Source of the DNA: Plasmodium relictum
Lineage: Eukaryota > Apicomplexa > Aconoidasida > Haemosporida > Plasmodiidae
Reading direction: 5' to 3'
Assembly (NCBI RefSeq): GCF_900005765.1
Contig: NC_041683.1
Location: forward strand, 124,001-188,000
Length of the DNA: 64,000 bases
In this document: in pieces, positions 12,679 through 24,796 of the stretch
Numbering within the stretch: the first letter of the stretch is position 1
How the letters are laid out: every line of letters begins with the position of its first letter
Translations under genes and position numbers: made by a program
The notes under the pieces: model-generated
The model's database searches: none
Seen by the model: the letters and a program-made list of their open reading frames with translations, nothing else
Told to the model about the DNA's origin: nothing

Positions 12679-14657
12679 ATGGAATATAAAGAGAAGCCTG
12701 AAGGTCCTTTTTTTGTGTCTTTTTTTGTAAAAAAATAAAAAATAAAATAAAATAATTAATTAATTCTTAATTTTCCATATTGTTTTAATTGTAAATAAAT
12801 TTTTATTCTAATAAAAAAAAAAAACAGGTTACAAATTTCAATGCATCTGATGAAACATGTTATTACAAAATAAACGTAATAGGTAGATTATTGAAATTTA
12901 AAGAATATATATAAGTTAATAAAAGTTTATATGTATATATATAAAAAAAAAAAAAAAAGACTTATAGAAAATATTTAATAAACATTTATAAATATAGTAA
13001 ACTTTCTTTACTAAATTAATAGATTTCCATAATAATATTTTTGAATCAAATATAATAAAAAAAAATAAATGTGAACAAGTTAATTTTGGCAACAACTACA
13101 TTGAAATAAATGAAGGTAACTTTAAAAAAGAAAAAAACTATGTAAATTTAAATTAATTTTACTTATTTTTTCTTTTAAATTTAGAAACTGCTATAAATGA
13201 TTTAATAGAGAATTCAATAAAAATAGAAGTTTTCGCAAAAAATATTACTAGTGAAAATAACTTTATTTTAATTGGAAGTGAAAGCATAAGAGCATTTCCT
13301 TTTTTACATGATCAATTAATATTAGGAAAAAATATTACCATTTGTTATAAATATGAGGAAAAAAAAGGAGATATAGAAAATGAAAATGTGGAAAATGAAA
13401 AAAAGAAAAAGAAAAAAAATAACGAAAAAGAAGAAAAAAAAAAAAAAAAAAAAAGCAAGAATAACTCAAAAAACGAATTAGACATAACAGAAAATTTTAT
13501 AAAAACAGATATTGATTTAAGTAAATTAATTATTTTTAAAAATAAAAAAAAAATCTTCCGATCTAAATATTATTATTATAAATATATATTTACATATATA
13601 TATTATTTCTCTTTTTTTATATCCGAAGATTTTCATATTACCTTGAATATAAATTCTTTGGTTGGATATTTTTGTGATAGAAACAATTACAACATAATGA
13701 ATATTAAAGTAAAGAAAATAGAAAATATTATTTTTTTTTTTTTTGCTTATTTCATATATATATATATATTAATAATAAAATATTATTTGTATTTTTTTTA
13801 ATTTTTAGGTTGATGGAGTATATAATATACCCAAAGATGCAGAAAACAAAATACCAAAAAAAAATTTTCTTACATTTCAAGTAAAAATATAATTTCAAAA
13901 AAAAAAGGGAAATAGTTTAAAAAAAATTGTTTATATAAAAAGTATATTTAATACATATATATAAACTTTTATAAATATATACTTTTAGTTCAAATTTCTA
14001 GACTTTTGCTTAAATAGTGGGACTCTTGTAGAAGGTTTCTTTTCTCTTATTTTTTCTTTTTTCTTTTTTTCTTATATGTTCAATTATTTATACTATTATC
14101 ATTATTATTTTTATTTTAGATGAGCAAAATAATAAATACAAAATTACGTGGAATAAAAATGTTATTTACAAATATAGAAATATAAAGGTATTGGAAAAAA
14201 AAAATATATATATAACAACAATAACACTAAGCTTTATATATAACTTTATTATAAAAGAAAAAATTTTTATTTAATAGGAAATCGAGTATATTTACAACTT
14301 TTTATATTATGATTCTTTTAATATAAATGGATATTTACTTTGTTTTAGTGAAAATAAAAAACAAAAAGGTAAAAAATACATTGGTTACTTGTGGCATTTT
14401 ATCACAAACAAAAGAATTAATAGAAATAATAAAGATATGCATAAAAATACTATTTTTAATTATAATTTATTAATTTCAATAGTAATAAAATAAAAAATAA
14501 TATTTATTTTTTTTCTAGATAATACTACTACCAATATAGTAAATTCTTTATGTGCAAAATTTGAGATTAATATTTCAGATGTTATATCTAATAAAGGTTA
14601 ATAAGTTATTTTTCATTAATTTCATTCTTATCCATTATTCATTTATATTTGTTTTAT

Positions 14658-14688
<31 letters not shown>

Positions 14689-17503
14689 TTTAATTTTTTT
14701 TTTTTTTTAGTTATTGATATAAAATACAAATTACAAGAAGTAGACACTCTTAAAAATGAAATAAAAAATATAAAAGAAAATGATGATTATGATGACTTCT
14801 TTATTTATAATAGTGCATATATCCTATTAACTATTCAATTTTACAAACGTAAAAATTGTTTTCGTTTTAATTTTCCTTTTTTTTTCTCTAAGTTTATATC
14901 AATATTATTAAAATAAATTGTGATTATTTTATAGCATTTGTAATTAGTTCAACAATTGAAGCTCCCTTTAAAATAAATAACTTAAAAAATGATATAAAAA
15001 TGAAAAATGAAAAAGAAAAAATTAAAAGCGAAAATGAAAGTATCAGCAATTTATTTAACAAGTAAAAATGAATAATATTTGCAAAACAAATATTTCATAA
15101 ATTCAAAAACCCTACATTTTAAAAAAATATGTCCTAAATTTATTTTATCTTCATAGGTTAATTATTGAGGGAATTGAATATGTAGATAATGAGATCAATA
15201 AATTAAAAAAAGAAGACCAAATAAAAATTTATCAGAAATCAAAAGAATATTTTATATTCTTAAATAACTTGAAAGAAAATGCTACTTATATAAATTTATA
15301 TAATAATGTTAAAAATATTATGGTAAATAATTTTTAAAAAAAATATCCAACTTCTTTTTTTTTTACTATTTCTAAAAATATATTTTGTATTCTTAGATAA
15401 AACTAACATACGAGATAATAAATAAGAAAATTTATAAGAATTTTAATTTACACGATAATATATGTAGTGAAATAGAGGATGAAGAGGGAGAGGAAGAGGA
15501 AGAAAATGAAATAAATGAAAAACAGGAAAATAATAAAGGGAACGATGAACTACATAAGAGAAAAAAGAATAAAAAAAAAAAGGAAAAAAATATTTTCTCA
15601 GAAGAAAATATAAGTTGTATACTTGCTAATTTATTTAATTTTGTTTATGAATCATCTAACATAATAATAAATAATTATTTTGAAAAACAAAAAAATTTAA
15701 ATAATATATCAATAGATGAAATAAAAAAAAAAAATAATATTAGTAATCTAGAAAATTATTTACAAAATATTGTAAAGGAAAATGAATTTTTATTAAAAGA
15801 TAAAAAAAATGAATATTTTTACGAAGCAATATTATTATTAATTTTTAAAAAAATATATGTATTTTCTGAAAAAAAACATATGAAAATAAAAAAAGTAGAA
15901 GATCAAAACAGTAACCATATTGTTAATATAATAGAAAATTACGATAGTTATGAAAAAGACAATGATAATAATGATATAGAAACTAATTATTTTTACAAAA
16001 GAAAAATAGCAGACTATGAGCTAAATAATCAGAAGGATAATTTCACCTCACTAATAAATGGCATTTGCAAAAAAAATAAAAATGAATGTAATTCATATTT
16101 ATTTGATTATATTGAAAATTATGAAGATATAATTTTAGGGAAAATACATACTAAAAAAAATGAATCATTCATAGAAAATACAAGGGATGAAAAAATAATA
16201 TCTATTTTTAATTTAGATGAAAATAAGCAGAACAAAAATTTATTTATTGATATAATTTATAAATATTGTAAGGTTTTATTAGTTAAAAATAATATAAATA
16301 ATGCAAAAAATAATAAAGAAATACAAAAAAAATGTTATCAAGAATATTACTTGACAAAAAATAATAATGAAAATTCTTATTCATATGAAAATTTTGATTA
16401 TCATAACAACTTTGAGTCTTATGAAAAATATATAAATCACAAAAAAATTGATTCATGTATTTTATGTCTATCTACTTATATAGAGTTAACAAATTTTGTA
16501 AAAAAAAAAAAAAAAGAAAAAAAAATTATATGATGAATATATATATATCTAACTATATATTACATGTATTCTTAATATTAGACACAAATAAAACAAACTA
16601 AATGCACTTTTATTTTTTTCAGGAAAACTTAGAAAGTATTTTCATTTTAAGTTTAATATATTTAAATATACATAAATATGAAGAATCCTTAAAAATAGTT
16701 AATTATTTAATAAATATTTTAAAGAAAAAAAAAAAAAAAAAAAAAGATGCAGATAACATAAAAAATAAAAAAGAAATAAACATGAGCAATTTACATTTAT
16801 TTAGTGCCTACAACAATAATAATTTAGATATAAGTGAGGAAATGTGCATATATATAAAAGCATTATGTTATTTCTTTCAACAAGATTACATACATTATTA
16901 CATAAATATATGTATTCTCTTAAATACTAATGAAAATGAATTGAAAAAAGAATTTGAAAATAATTCCAATTTTTTTGAAAAAGAAACACATAAATATATA
17001 GGCACAAAACTAAATAACAAAGGAAATAAAAAAAAAGAAATAATTTTGACAAAAGATGAGAAAAAAAATAAAAATTCAAAAAAAAAAAATTGTGAAGAAA
17101 AAGAACATATGAAGAAAAATCAAGATATTATTGAAGAAAACGAGGAAGAGCAATCAAACAATGAAGAACCTATTTTCGAAAAAAAAAAAGAAGAAAAAGA
17201 AAAGGAAGAGGAAGAAGAAGAAGAAGAAGAAGTAAATGGACATGAAAAAGAAAAAATTAAAGTAAAGGATACCTCAAAGGATCAACAAGATATAACTATT
17301 TTGAAAAATTTTGAAATGAACATAGATGAAATTCCATTAAAAGATAAATTTATGTTACTATTTCTTATATATTGCATAAAATTTAATATAATAAATATTG
17401 TTATGTATATTTATGAAAATAAAAATAAGTTTTTAACAAATTTATCATTAAAAACAAATTTATTTAGACAGTTAATTATAAAAGCTTTTTTTTCTATTAA
17501 AGG

Positions 17504-17555
<52 letters not shown>

Positions 17556-18131
17556 ATAAAAATATTTCTTATTTTATTTTTTTTAATTTAAAATTCTTAT
17601 CTTTAATTTCTACCTTTTTTAGATTATGTAAATTGTATTAAACTAATTGAAGAAAAAAAAGAATATCTCAATAACTTAGACATTTTATATATATATGCAG
17701 AATGCTTATATAAGTTAAAGGATTACGAAAAATGTATTGAGTATTTTAAAAGTTATTTAAATTTATGTAAATATAAAAATATTCTTACAAAAATATATTT
17801 ACAGTTAAGCAAAGTTTATATCTCTTTAAAGCAATATAAAGAAGGAAAAATCATGATTAAAAATTCTATGCAAATATATAAATCAAGTTATGCTTATCTA
17901 TATTTAAGCTCTTATTATTTAAGAAAAAAAGAGTATGTGCACTCATATAAGCTTTTATATAAATCAAATGAAATAAACTTTTTTAATCATAAGTTGTGGG
18001 GATATCTAACAATAGTATTTTTACATTTAAATATGAAAGTAATAAAAAAAAAAAATTTTATTAATGTAATGCTATATTCAACATTAAGACTAATATATGT
18101 ATAGAATAGGCAACATTTATAATGGAATATT

Positions 18132-18200
<69 letters not shown>

Positions 18201-18368
18201 TTATTTATTTTATATATTTAGAACCAGGCTGATAAAAGTTTAAATAATTTTATAAAAATGAAAACATATGATGAAGAAATAATTTCTGATCTGATTACAG
18301 TATATAAAAAATATGGTTATGAAAAAGAAGTAAAGTATTTATTAACCTTATGCAAAGAAAACTATTAA
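12679..18368 (+). CDS. CFAP70-like axonemal TPR protein
   Basis: Sixteen exons: 12679-12726, 12828-12882, 13023-13115, 13185-13708, 13809-13880, 13989-14034, 14120-14187, 14278-14368, 14519-14596, 14711-14848, 14935-15061, 15157-15322, 15397-16497, 16623-17502, 17623-18038, 18222-18368; 1349 residues, frames continuous throughout. The N-terminal ~190 residues look like a C2-type beta domain. A segment FLDFCLNSGTLVE followed by KITWNKNVIYKYRN parallels the FKNGTL and RIIWDLESR blocks of cilia- and flagella-associated protein 70. From residue 870 on come TPR units, and the last ~140 residues (LSKVYISLKQYKEG, LYLSSYYLRKKEYVHSYKLL, LWGYLTIVFLHL, DEEIISDLITVYKKYG) follow the CFAP70 C-terminus closely. 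CFAP70 sits at the outer dynein arm base in cilia; in Plasmodium only male gametes carry an axoneme, so a role there is inferred. Lys/Glu-rich inserts interrupt the TPRs. Confidence 0.8.
17507..17552. repeat. TA microsatellite in CFAP70-like intron 14
   Basis: About 23 uninterrupted TA units lie just downstream of the exon 14 donor. A longer relative occupies intron 15 (18134-18194). Confidence 0.9.
18134..18194. repeat. TA microsatellite in CFAP70-like intron 15
   Basis: About 30 uninterrupted TA units in the last intron; likely length-polymorphic between isolates. Confidence 0.9.
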
Positions 18369-19503
18369 TGAAACATAAAAAATAAATATATAGAAATATA
18401 TTACTTGAAATTTTTTTTTATATGCCATTAAATAAAATTTTTTTTTCCAAAGATTTATTTCAAAAATGTGTATTCATAAATGAATAGAAATATATTTTTA
18501 TTTTTTGCGTACTATATATATTTTTAATATAACTCATTAAATTATTTAGAAATCTAAAAAAATAATCAAATTATAATTCCAAAAAGGAAATCAAAAATAT
18601 ATTCATCATGAATGATTATTATTTAAAATTACAAAAAAAAAAAAAAAGAAAAATTTGTTATGTGTAATAGAATAATTCATAAATTACAATAATATATCTT
18701 CGTTTTGTCTAGCATTAGTAATTTACAAGAATTAAGTGTTCTAAAATGTAAAAAAAAAAAAATAAAATAAAATAATAATTAAATATCATTGTAAAGAAAA
18801 ATATTTAACATGTGATATCATAAAAAAATTAAATATATTTATTAATTTTTATTCATAATTTGGTTTATGCATGTTAGTGATTAAACTTTTGTACATTAAG
18901 ATTTACTAGCTTTTCTGTTAGAAGTTTGAAGCATACTAAAATATAGGAAAGAGAAAAAGAAGAAAAAAAATTATAATAATAATAAAATAGAAATATAAAA
19001 TAATAATCTAATATGTATCTTATAAAAATCACTATTTTTTATTAAAAAAATTTAATTATATTTAAAATTTTTTTTTTTTTTTTTTTACCTAAATAATAAA
19101 GGTTATCACTGAAAAAAAAAAATTATCATCTAAAATTATACATTTTAAAAAATATAGAAAGATTTTTTAATTATTAAAAAAAATACGGGAAATATTATAC
19201 ATTTTTTTAATATGCATGTTAAATATTTATATTAAATATATATTTATGAGTTCATTTTATATATTTCAAAAAAAAAATATATTTGTATTAATTTAAAATA
19301 AATGATTTATTATATTCCTATAAAAATACTAGAATAGTTTAAATATAAAAACTTAAAAAAAAGGTGAATTTTACAAAAATAACTTAAAAAATGTATTCAC
19401 ATGAAATATATATTTAAAAACATAGGAATAAGTTATTAATAAAAAGAAAAAAATAAGAAGGAAAGAAAAAGGAAGAAATAATAGAATTATGTAATGTTTT
19501 AAA
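18369..19503. other. Intergenic, CFAP70-like 3' to NUS1-like 5'
   Basis: About 1.1 kb. Apart from the possible minus-strand spliced unit (18880-19217) and a second TTTTAG-preceded, moderately complex patch at about 18690-18745, I see only AT-rich spacer. Confidence 0.5.
18880..19217 (-). CDS. Possible tiny spliced gene or spliced non-coding transcript
   Basis: On the minus strand a 20-nt segment (19092-19111) is framed by a long pyrimidine tract ending CAG and by a GTAAAA donor. A second segment, starting at 18936 after CCTATATTTTAG, runs open to a TAA stop at about 18880 (VCFKLLTEKLVNLNVQKFNH). The frames join. A first exon could be the 17 nt ending before a GTATAA donor near 19201, starting MHIKK. 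The product would have only about 32 residues and no recognised homologue. Base composition here is less AT-extreme than the surroundings. A spliced ncRNA or chance splice-like signals are equally possible. Confidence 0.25.
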
Positions 19504-21075
19504 ATGTTCAAAAATAAATATAAAAAAAATGTAAAGAGTATAGTTGGGTATATATTTTTGGTTACAATATATATGATTATTTGGATAATTTTACTTCTAA
19601 ATTGTTTAATTCATAAATTAAAGATTTTTAAATTAAAAATAATCTCTAAATTAGATGTGAGAAATGTACTTCAGACTGTTTTTGATAGATCTTTTTTCAG
19701 AAATATATTAAAATGGAGTAATTTGTTTTTAAACTACTTAAATTTTTTTAAAGAAAAGAAAAATAATAATAATGACTTAAATAAAAAAATAAGTAAGATA
19801 CCTAAGCATATATACATTGTATTAAAAATCAATGATGTCATTATTTTGAATAAAAAAAAACTTTTAAATTATATTTTGAGTATAATAATATATTTATATG
19901 AGTTGAAAGTAAAATATGTGACAATATATGTATCTGATTATTTTTTTAATTCATTCTTTTACGATGATCTAACGAAATATTTATTTGAACGTAGTTTTTT
20001 TATGAAAGCATTAATTAAAAATAACTGTAATAATAACAATAATTATATTTCTTATAATTTGTCTGATGAATTTATAATAGCAAAGTTTTCGTACCCTGAT
20101 AAAAAATTATCCTTTTATAATTTATTTCATAAAAAAAAAAAAAAAAATTGTTCCAAAACATATTACACATATGAAAAAAATTCTCTTTATTTAAAATTTA
20201 TCAATAAAGAAAGTTCTCATAAAAAATTAATAGAAATAGCAAAAGCAAGTAGCATATTATCTAATGGAGAGATGGTAAATGATAAGTTGATATTTTATAA
20301 TAAAACTATAGAAGCAGTAATAAGAAAAATATATAATAAAGATAGAAAAGGTTTTTATAAAAATGAAATGAATTTACAAAAAATATCTCCTTTTTTTGAG
20401 TTTTTAAAAAAGTTAAAAGGGTCTTTTTTATTTAAAGTGAGATATTTTCTTAATATTCTAAACAAAAAAATTCTAAAGATATTTCATATCTTAAGACTAA
20501 AAAAAGTTAATTGTTTCCATTATCAAAATTTCCAAAAAGAAAATTATGAAAAAAAAAAAGACTCTTTAAATATGATTAAACATACCCCTGTTAATGAAAA
20601 AGAGAATGAAGAAACGACAACCTTAAAAATGATTTTTCAACTATTTGATAATTTAATATTTCAAGATGAAGAAACTATAGGAATCATAAAAAAATTAATT
20701 TGTAACAATATTCCCTTATATGTAAAACCTGTGAATCAAGATATTTTTATACATAATTTTAATAATTTTTTTAGTAATACACCAGTTGATGTGGTTATTT
20801 CCTTAAGAATAGGACTAATTGACTACCTATTATCTATTGCAACTAATTATAATAGCAAAAAAAATTTTCATAAAAAAGTTTTTTTTAATTTTTTATTGGA
20901 ATACTTAAGTTCCTTTTTCTTTTTGTATAATATTATTCATCCATTTCAAAAAAATGGTATTCAACCATGGGCATTATCAGAATCAGAATTATATGAATTT
21001 TTTAGTTATAACATTAATTCATTAAAAAAAGCTATAAATTATTATAACGATTCTACTCAAAGATGCGGATATTAA
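19504..21075 (+). CDS. NUS1/NgBR-like cis-prenyltransferase regulatory subunit
   Basis: Single exon, 523 residues. One membrane segment lies near the N-terminus (VGYIFLVTIYMIIWIILLL, about 15-33). A divergent cis-prenyltransferase fold follows: PKHIYIVLKINDVIILNKK, a YELKVKYVTIYVSDYF strand-helix (cf. the G-x-K/Y-y-V-S-x-Y-aFS region), then PVDVVISLRIG, QPWALSESELYEFF and a terminal helix ending in QRCGY. The end corresponds to the PDL..FG, LPWHIRLTEI and EQRLGK blocks of NUS1/NgBR, with an RxG motif at R520-C521-G522. In eukaryotes NUS1 and DHDDS form the dehydrodolichyl diphosphate synthase of the ER, and the RxG motif of NUS1 completes the active site. A long Lys/Asn insert (about 180-390) enlarges it compared with the 293-residue human protein. 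Assignment rests on the layout and C-terminal motifs; overall identity is low. Confidence 0.7.
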   Translation: MFKNKYKKNVKSIVGYIFLVTIYMIIWIILLLNCLIHKLKIFKLKIISKLDVRNVLQTVFDRSFFRNILKWSNLFLNYLNFFKEKKNNNNDLNKKISKIPKHIYIVLKINDVIILNKKKLLNYILSIIIYLYELKVKYVTIYVSDYFFNSFFYDDLTKYLFERSFFMKALIKNNCNNNNNYISYNLSDEFIIAKFSYPDKKLSFYNLFHKKKKKNCSKTYYTYEKNSLYLKFINKESSHKKLIEIAKASSILSNGEMVNDKLIFYNKTIEAVIRKIYNKDRKGFYKNEMNLQKISPFFEFLKKLKGSFLFKVRYFLNILNKKILKIFHILRLKKVNCFHYQNFQKENYEKKKDSLNMIKHTPVNEKENEETTTLKMIFQLFDNLIFQDEETIGIIKKLICNNIPLYVKPVNQDIFIHNFNNFFSNTPVDVVISLRIGLIDYLLSIATNYNSKKNFHKKVFFNFLLEYLSSFFFLYNIIHPFQKNGIQPWALSESELYEFFSYNINSLKKAINYYNDSTQRCGY

Positions 21076-23230
21076 TTTTCATTAAGAGCAATTATAAATA
21101 AGAAATTCTAAATTTAAAATAATTCTATTCATATTTTTTTTTTTTTTTTGTGTGTGCGTATTTCATTGTTTTTTTCGTTTAAAAAAAAAAATATCTATAA
21201 ATTGTTAAAAAATTATATAAAATAAAATTATGATATTTTAATTCTTTATAATTATATGGCTTTATAGTAAAATTTAATGTAGCTATATATTTGTAATTTA
21301 TAATTTTAACAAAATTTTGTTGATATTATTCTTTTTATTATTGTTAAGAATTTCTTCATAATTGCTAATAGCTTGTAATACAGTACTAATTATTATATAT
21401 TAAATAATTATGTATTAATATTATTATAAATTTACCTTTTTAATTTTAAATATATATTGTAGAAGAGTTAAAGCATTAAGGAACATGCATTTATATATAG
21501 AACTTTTTTTTCCTAATTATTTAAGAATTACAATTTTATTTGTTATTTATGAGTCATTATTTCAAGAAATATTTTAGTTTTTTTTTTCTCTCTTTTTTGT
21601 TTTTTTTCTTAAAGTATATTTAATATTTTAATGAAACAGTTTGTAATTGCATAAAAATAATTTCACAACAAAAAAAAAAAATATAATTGTATGAAAAATA
21701 TTTAATAACTATTTTTGAAATGATATTTCAAAAGATTTTATATTTATCAATTATATATAGATAATAAATTTATAGAGTTTATAAAAAAATCATATACACT
21801 TTACAAAAAGATCTATATTTTTCTAAATAATTTTGACAAATTAAAAATTTAAATATTAAGAAAAATTATATTTTAATTTTGTTTTAAATGACAGTTATAT
21901 TATCTACATAAAAAAAGCCTTAAAAATGTTTTGAAGAAAAATATTTTAAAACGAAAGTATACTAAAAATAAAGAATACATTTTCTATTATTAATTTAAAT
22001 AATTATTTTTTATGAATTTATTTCAGATGTTTGTTCATCTCAAAATTTTCAGTAATGTTCATGCTTATTAAATTTACTATTATAAATAAAATATTTTAGT
22101 AAAAATATAACAAAATAAATTTAATACATATATATATATATATCAAAATAATCTTAAAAAATGATATTATATGAAATGTTATATATATATAATATTTTTA
22201 ATAGATAAGAAAATGTATGAGTTTAAAAGTTAATAATAAAATAATATCATTTAAATAAACTATTTATTTTTCTTTATAAATAAGAAAAATTATAAAGATC
22301 CATTTTTATTTTATTAAAAGTATATGTATATATATGAGTAATAAAAGAATAATCAATTTTAAAATTATATAGTTTCCTATTTTTATGTTTCATATCATCA
22401 TTTCTTAAATGAATTTATATGCCTTTATTTTTCTATTAATAAAGAGTTAAAAAAAAATATATATTTTAAAAATTATGGCATGATCAAGAATAAAATATTC
22501 ATTTTCTTCTTTTTTTTTTTAATTTCTGTTTATTAAAATTGAGTGAGATAAAAACAGAAAGATATGTATTTTATAATTAAAAATTATTCGTTCTGAAAAA
22601 AATAAACAGAAAAACTTTAAAAATAAATAAAAAAAAAATGTAATGCCAAATATATTTAAATAATGAAAAATTCATTTTTTTTTTTTTTTAGAAATTTACT
22701 TTGTGCAACTAAATTTAATCATTTATATTAAACATATAACAAATTTAAAAAAAAAAGGGAAAGTACTAAAATTACAAAATCACTGAAAGTTTAAATTTCC
22801 TTTTTTCTGCTCTTTTTTTTTTTTTTTTTTTGTGAAAAACAAAATATACATTTCAATTTTTGAATAATTTTAATTATATATACTGTCTTATTATTTTTTG
22901 TTCTAATCCATACTTGTTAATATTATGAAAATTGATTTTTAATTTGTTATATCGAAAATTATTGACAATAAAAATATAAAAATTTCCTTAAATAGTTTCA
23001 CTTGTGATATTTTTCTTTTTTTTTCTTTTTTTTTTTTTTTTATTAACCAAATCATATCTCTTATATGTGTTTTAATTTTTTTTGTTATTTTACTACTCAA
23101 ATTTTATTATATTTTTTTTTTTTTTTTTTGTAAGTTAATTACCCAATTATTTGTCTTTTTACAAATTATTTGATTCTTTTTTTTTTTATTGTTTATATAA
23201 ATATTTATATTTATATTTTTTTTTTTTACA
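21076..23230. other. Intergenic, NUS1-like 3' to ubiquitin-fold gene 5'
   Basis: About 2.15 kb without a frame worth calling on either strand. Several long T tracts precede the next start (22810-23225), the usual look of a Plasmodium promoter/5' UTR. No RNA gene is recognised. Confidence 0.6.
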
Positions 23231-24061
23231 ATGTATGCAACGGTTGGAAATAACGACATTTCATTAACTATTAATGACTATGTAAATAAAAATTCTTCAA
23301 CTTATCAATTAAGTGATATTAGCAATGAAACGAGAATAAGCGAAATTATTAATAAAATAAAAGCAAAGAAAAATTATACACATGATACATCTTCACTAGT
23401 ATTATATTTTGCGAGAGTTGAATGTAAACTTAACGAAAAGTTATCAACATATAACAAGTCCAATAGAAAAAATGTAAAATTAGAATTATATTTATCATCA
23501 TTAATTACCATCAATGTAAGAACAATGCAATCATGTGGTTCAGGGACTAGCCGATGTGTTCCGATCTGGTCATTTTGTTGTAGACAAACAATTAAAATAA
23601 AAATTCTTGACACTTGTGAAGTTAGAGCATTAAAACAAAAAATTTATGATATAACGGATGAATCAGCCTCGTAAGAAATTTAAAATAATTTAAAAAAAAA
23701 AAATAAAATAAAAATAAAAATAAAAAATATTTGTTTATTTTTCTTTGTTATTTTATTTGTTTTTAATTTTATAATATATGATATTTTATTATTTCGTTCT
23801 TCATAATTGTTTACTCTCATTATTACTGTTTTTTTTTTCTTTAGAATATCAGTTGATAATATTGTTTTACTATATAAAGGTGCACCACTTAACAATTTTT
23901 TAACTCTTAAAGAATCAGAAATCGTTAATAATTGTAAAGTTGATTATTTTGTTCCTATATGTTATATTTATAAAGAAAAAGAGAAAAAAAATAAAGAAAA
24001 TGAAGAAAACGAAAAAAATGATGAAAATGATGGTGAGGTTGTAAAGAAAAATGAAAATTAA
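23231..24061 (+). CDS. Ubiquitin-fold domain protein with Cys-rich segment
   Basis: Two exons, 23231-23670 and 23845-24061, joined through TC|GTAAG...TTTAG|A; 218 residues. The C-terminal half reads as a ubiquitin-like beta-grasp: IKIKILDTCEVRALKQKIYD, then DNIVLLYKGAPLNNFLTLKE and a CKVDYFVPICY strand, i.e. the order of the UBL strand-helix-LIYKGKxL-strand signature. There is no terminal GlyGly, so it is not a conjugated modifier; an acidic Glu/Asn/Lys tail follows. Upstream (residues about 98-115) is an unusual MQSCGSGTSRCVPIWSFCC stretch with four cysteines in about 16 residues, possibly a metal or disulfide site. No signal or membrane segment. Function unknown; the family is not recognised beyond the UBL fold. 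Confidence 0.75.
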
Positions 24062-24106
24062 TAATAATAAAATACTAGTTGGAATCATGCATTTAAATTT
24101 CTACAC

Positions 24107-24141
<35 letters not shown>

Positions 24142-24796
24142 ATAATTAAAGAAAAAATTATTTATAAACAATAAAAAAATTATAAGTTTTTTTCTTAAAA
24201 AAATCAATTAAGTAAATAAATTAAAATAAAAATAAATTAAAAAAAATAATACGAAAAATAACAAATATTATAAGTATATAATTTAAATTAAAAGGTTGTC
24301 TTCAATAAATGTCTTTAACAATTTATCCTTTATATATAATACCTTAACTAAATCTTATTTTATCTTTTTTTTTGCACAAAATTTGTATTTTTTTTTTTTT
24401 TTTTTGTATTATATATAAAGTTTTTATGTAATTATAAATATGAGTTTATTTAATTTATTTTTTTTTAAAAGAAAGTGAATTTTCTTATTTTAATGTTTTT
24501 ATTTTTATGTAATTATTTCTTTTTTTATTAGTCACATTTTACAATTTTTATTGAATTCTCTTATTTTTGTTATTTGTTTTTAACTATTTTTAAAAAGAAA
24601 ATATTTATTAATTTTTTTTAAGTTGTTAAATATAAGTATTCGAAATAGTGGTAACTTAAATGCAACAATTAAAAAGAATAAAAAAGGATGAACAAATAAA
24701 AGTATTTTAACTTAAAAAATATACAATATTAAAATGCAAAAAAAAAAAAAGAAAAAAAAATTTTAAATAATAAAGAATCACTAAATATGAGATTGA
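24062..24796. other. Convergent 3' intergenic region
   Basis: About 0.7 kb between the 3' ends of the ubiquitin-fold gene (+) and the RMND1-like gene (-). It holds a TA run (24109-24139) and A/T tracts; nothing else seen. Confidence 0.6.

Noticed and set aside
15880-18104. Three separate genes (217, 329 and 83 residues)
   Set aside because: They are exons 13-15 of one TPR gene; splice borders and frames join without gap and the C-terminal order follows CFAP70.
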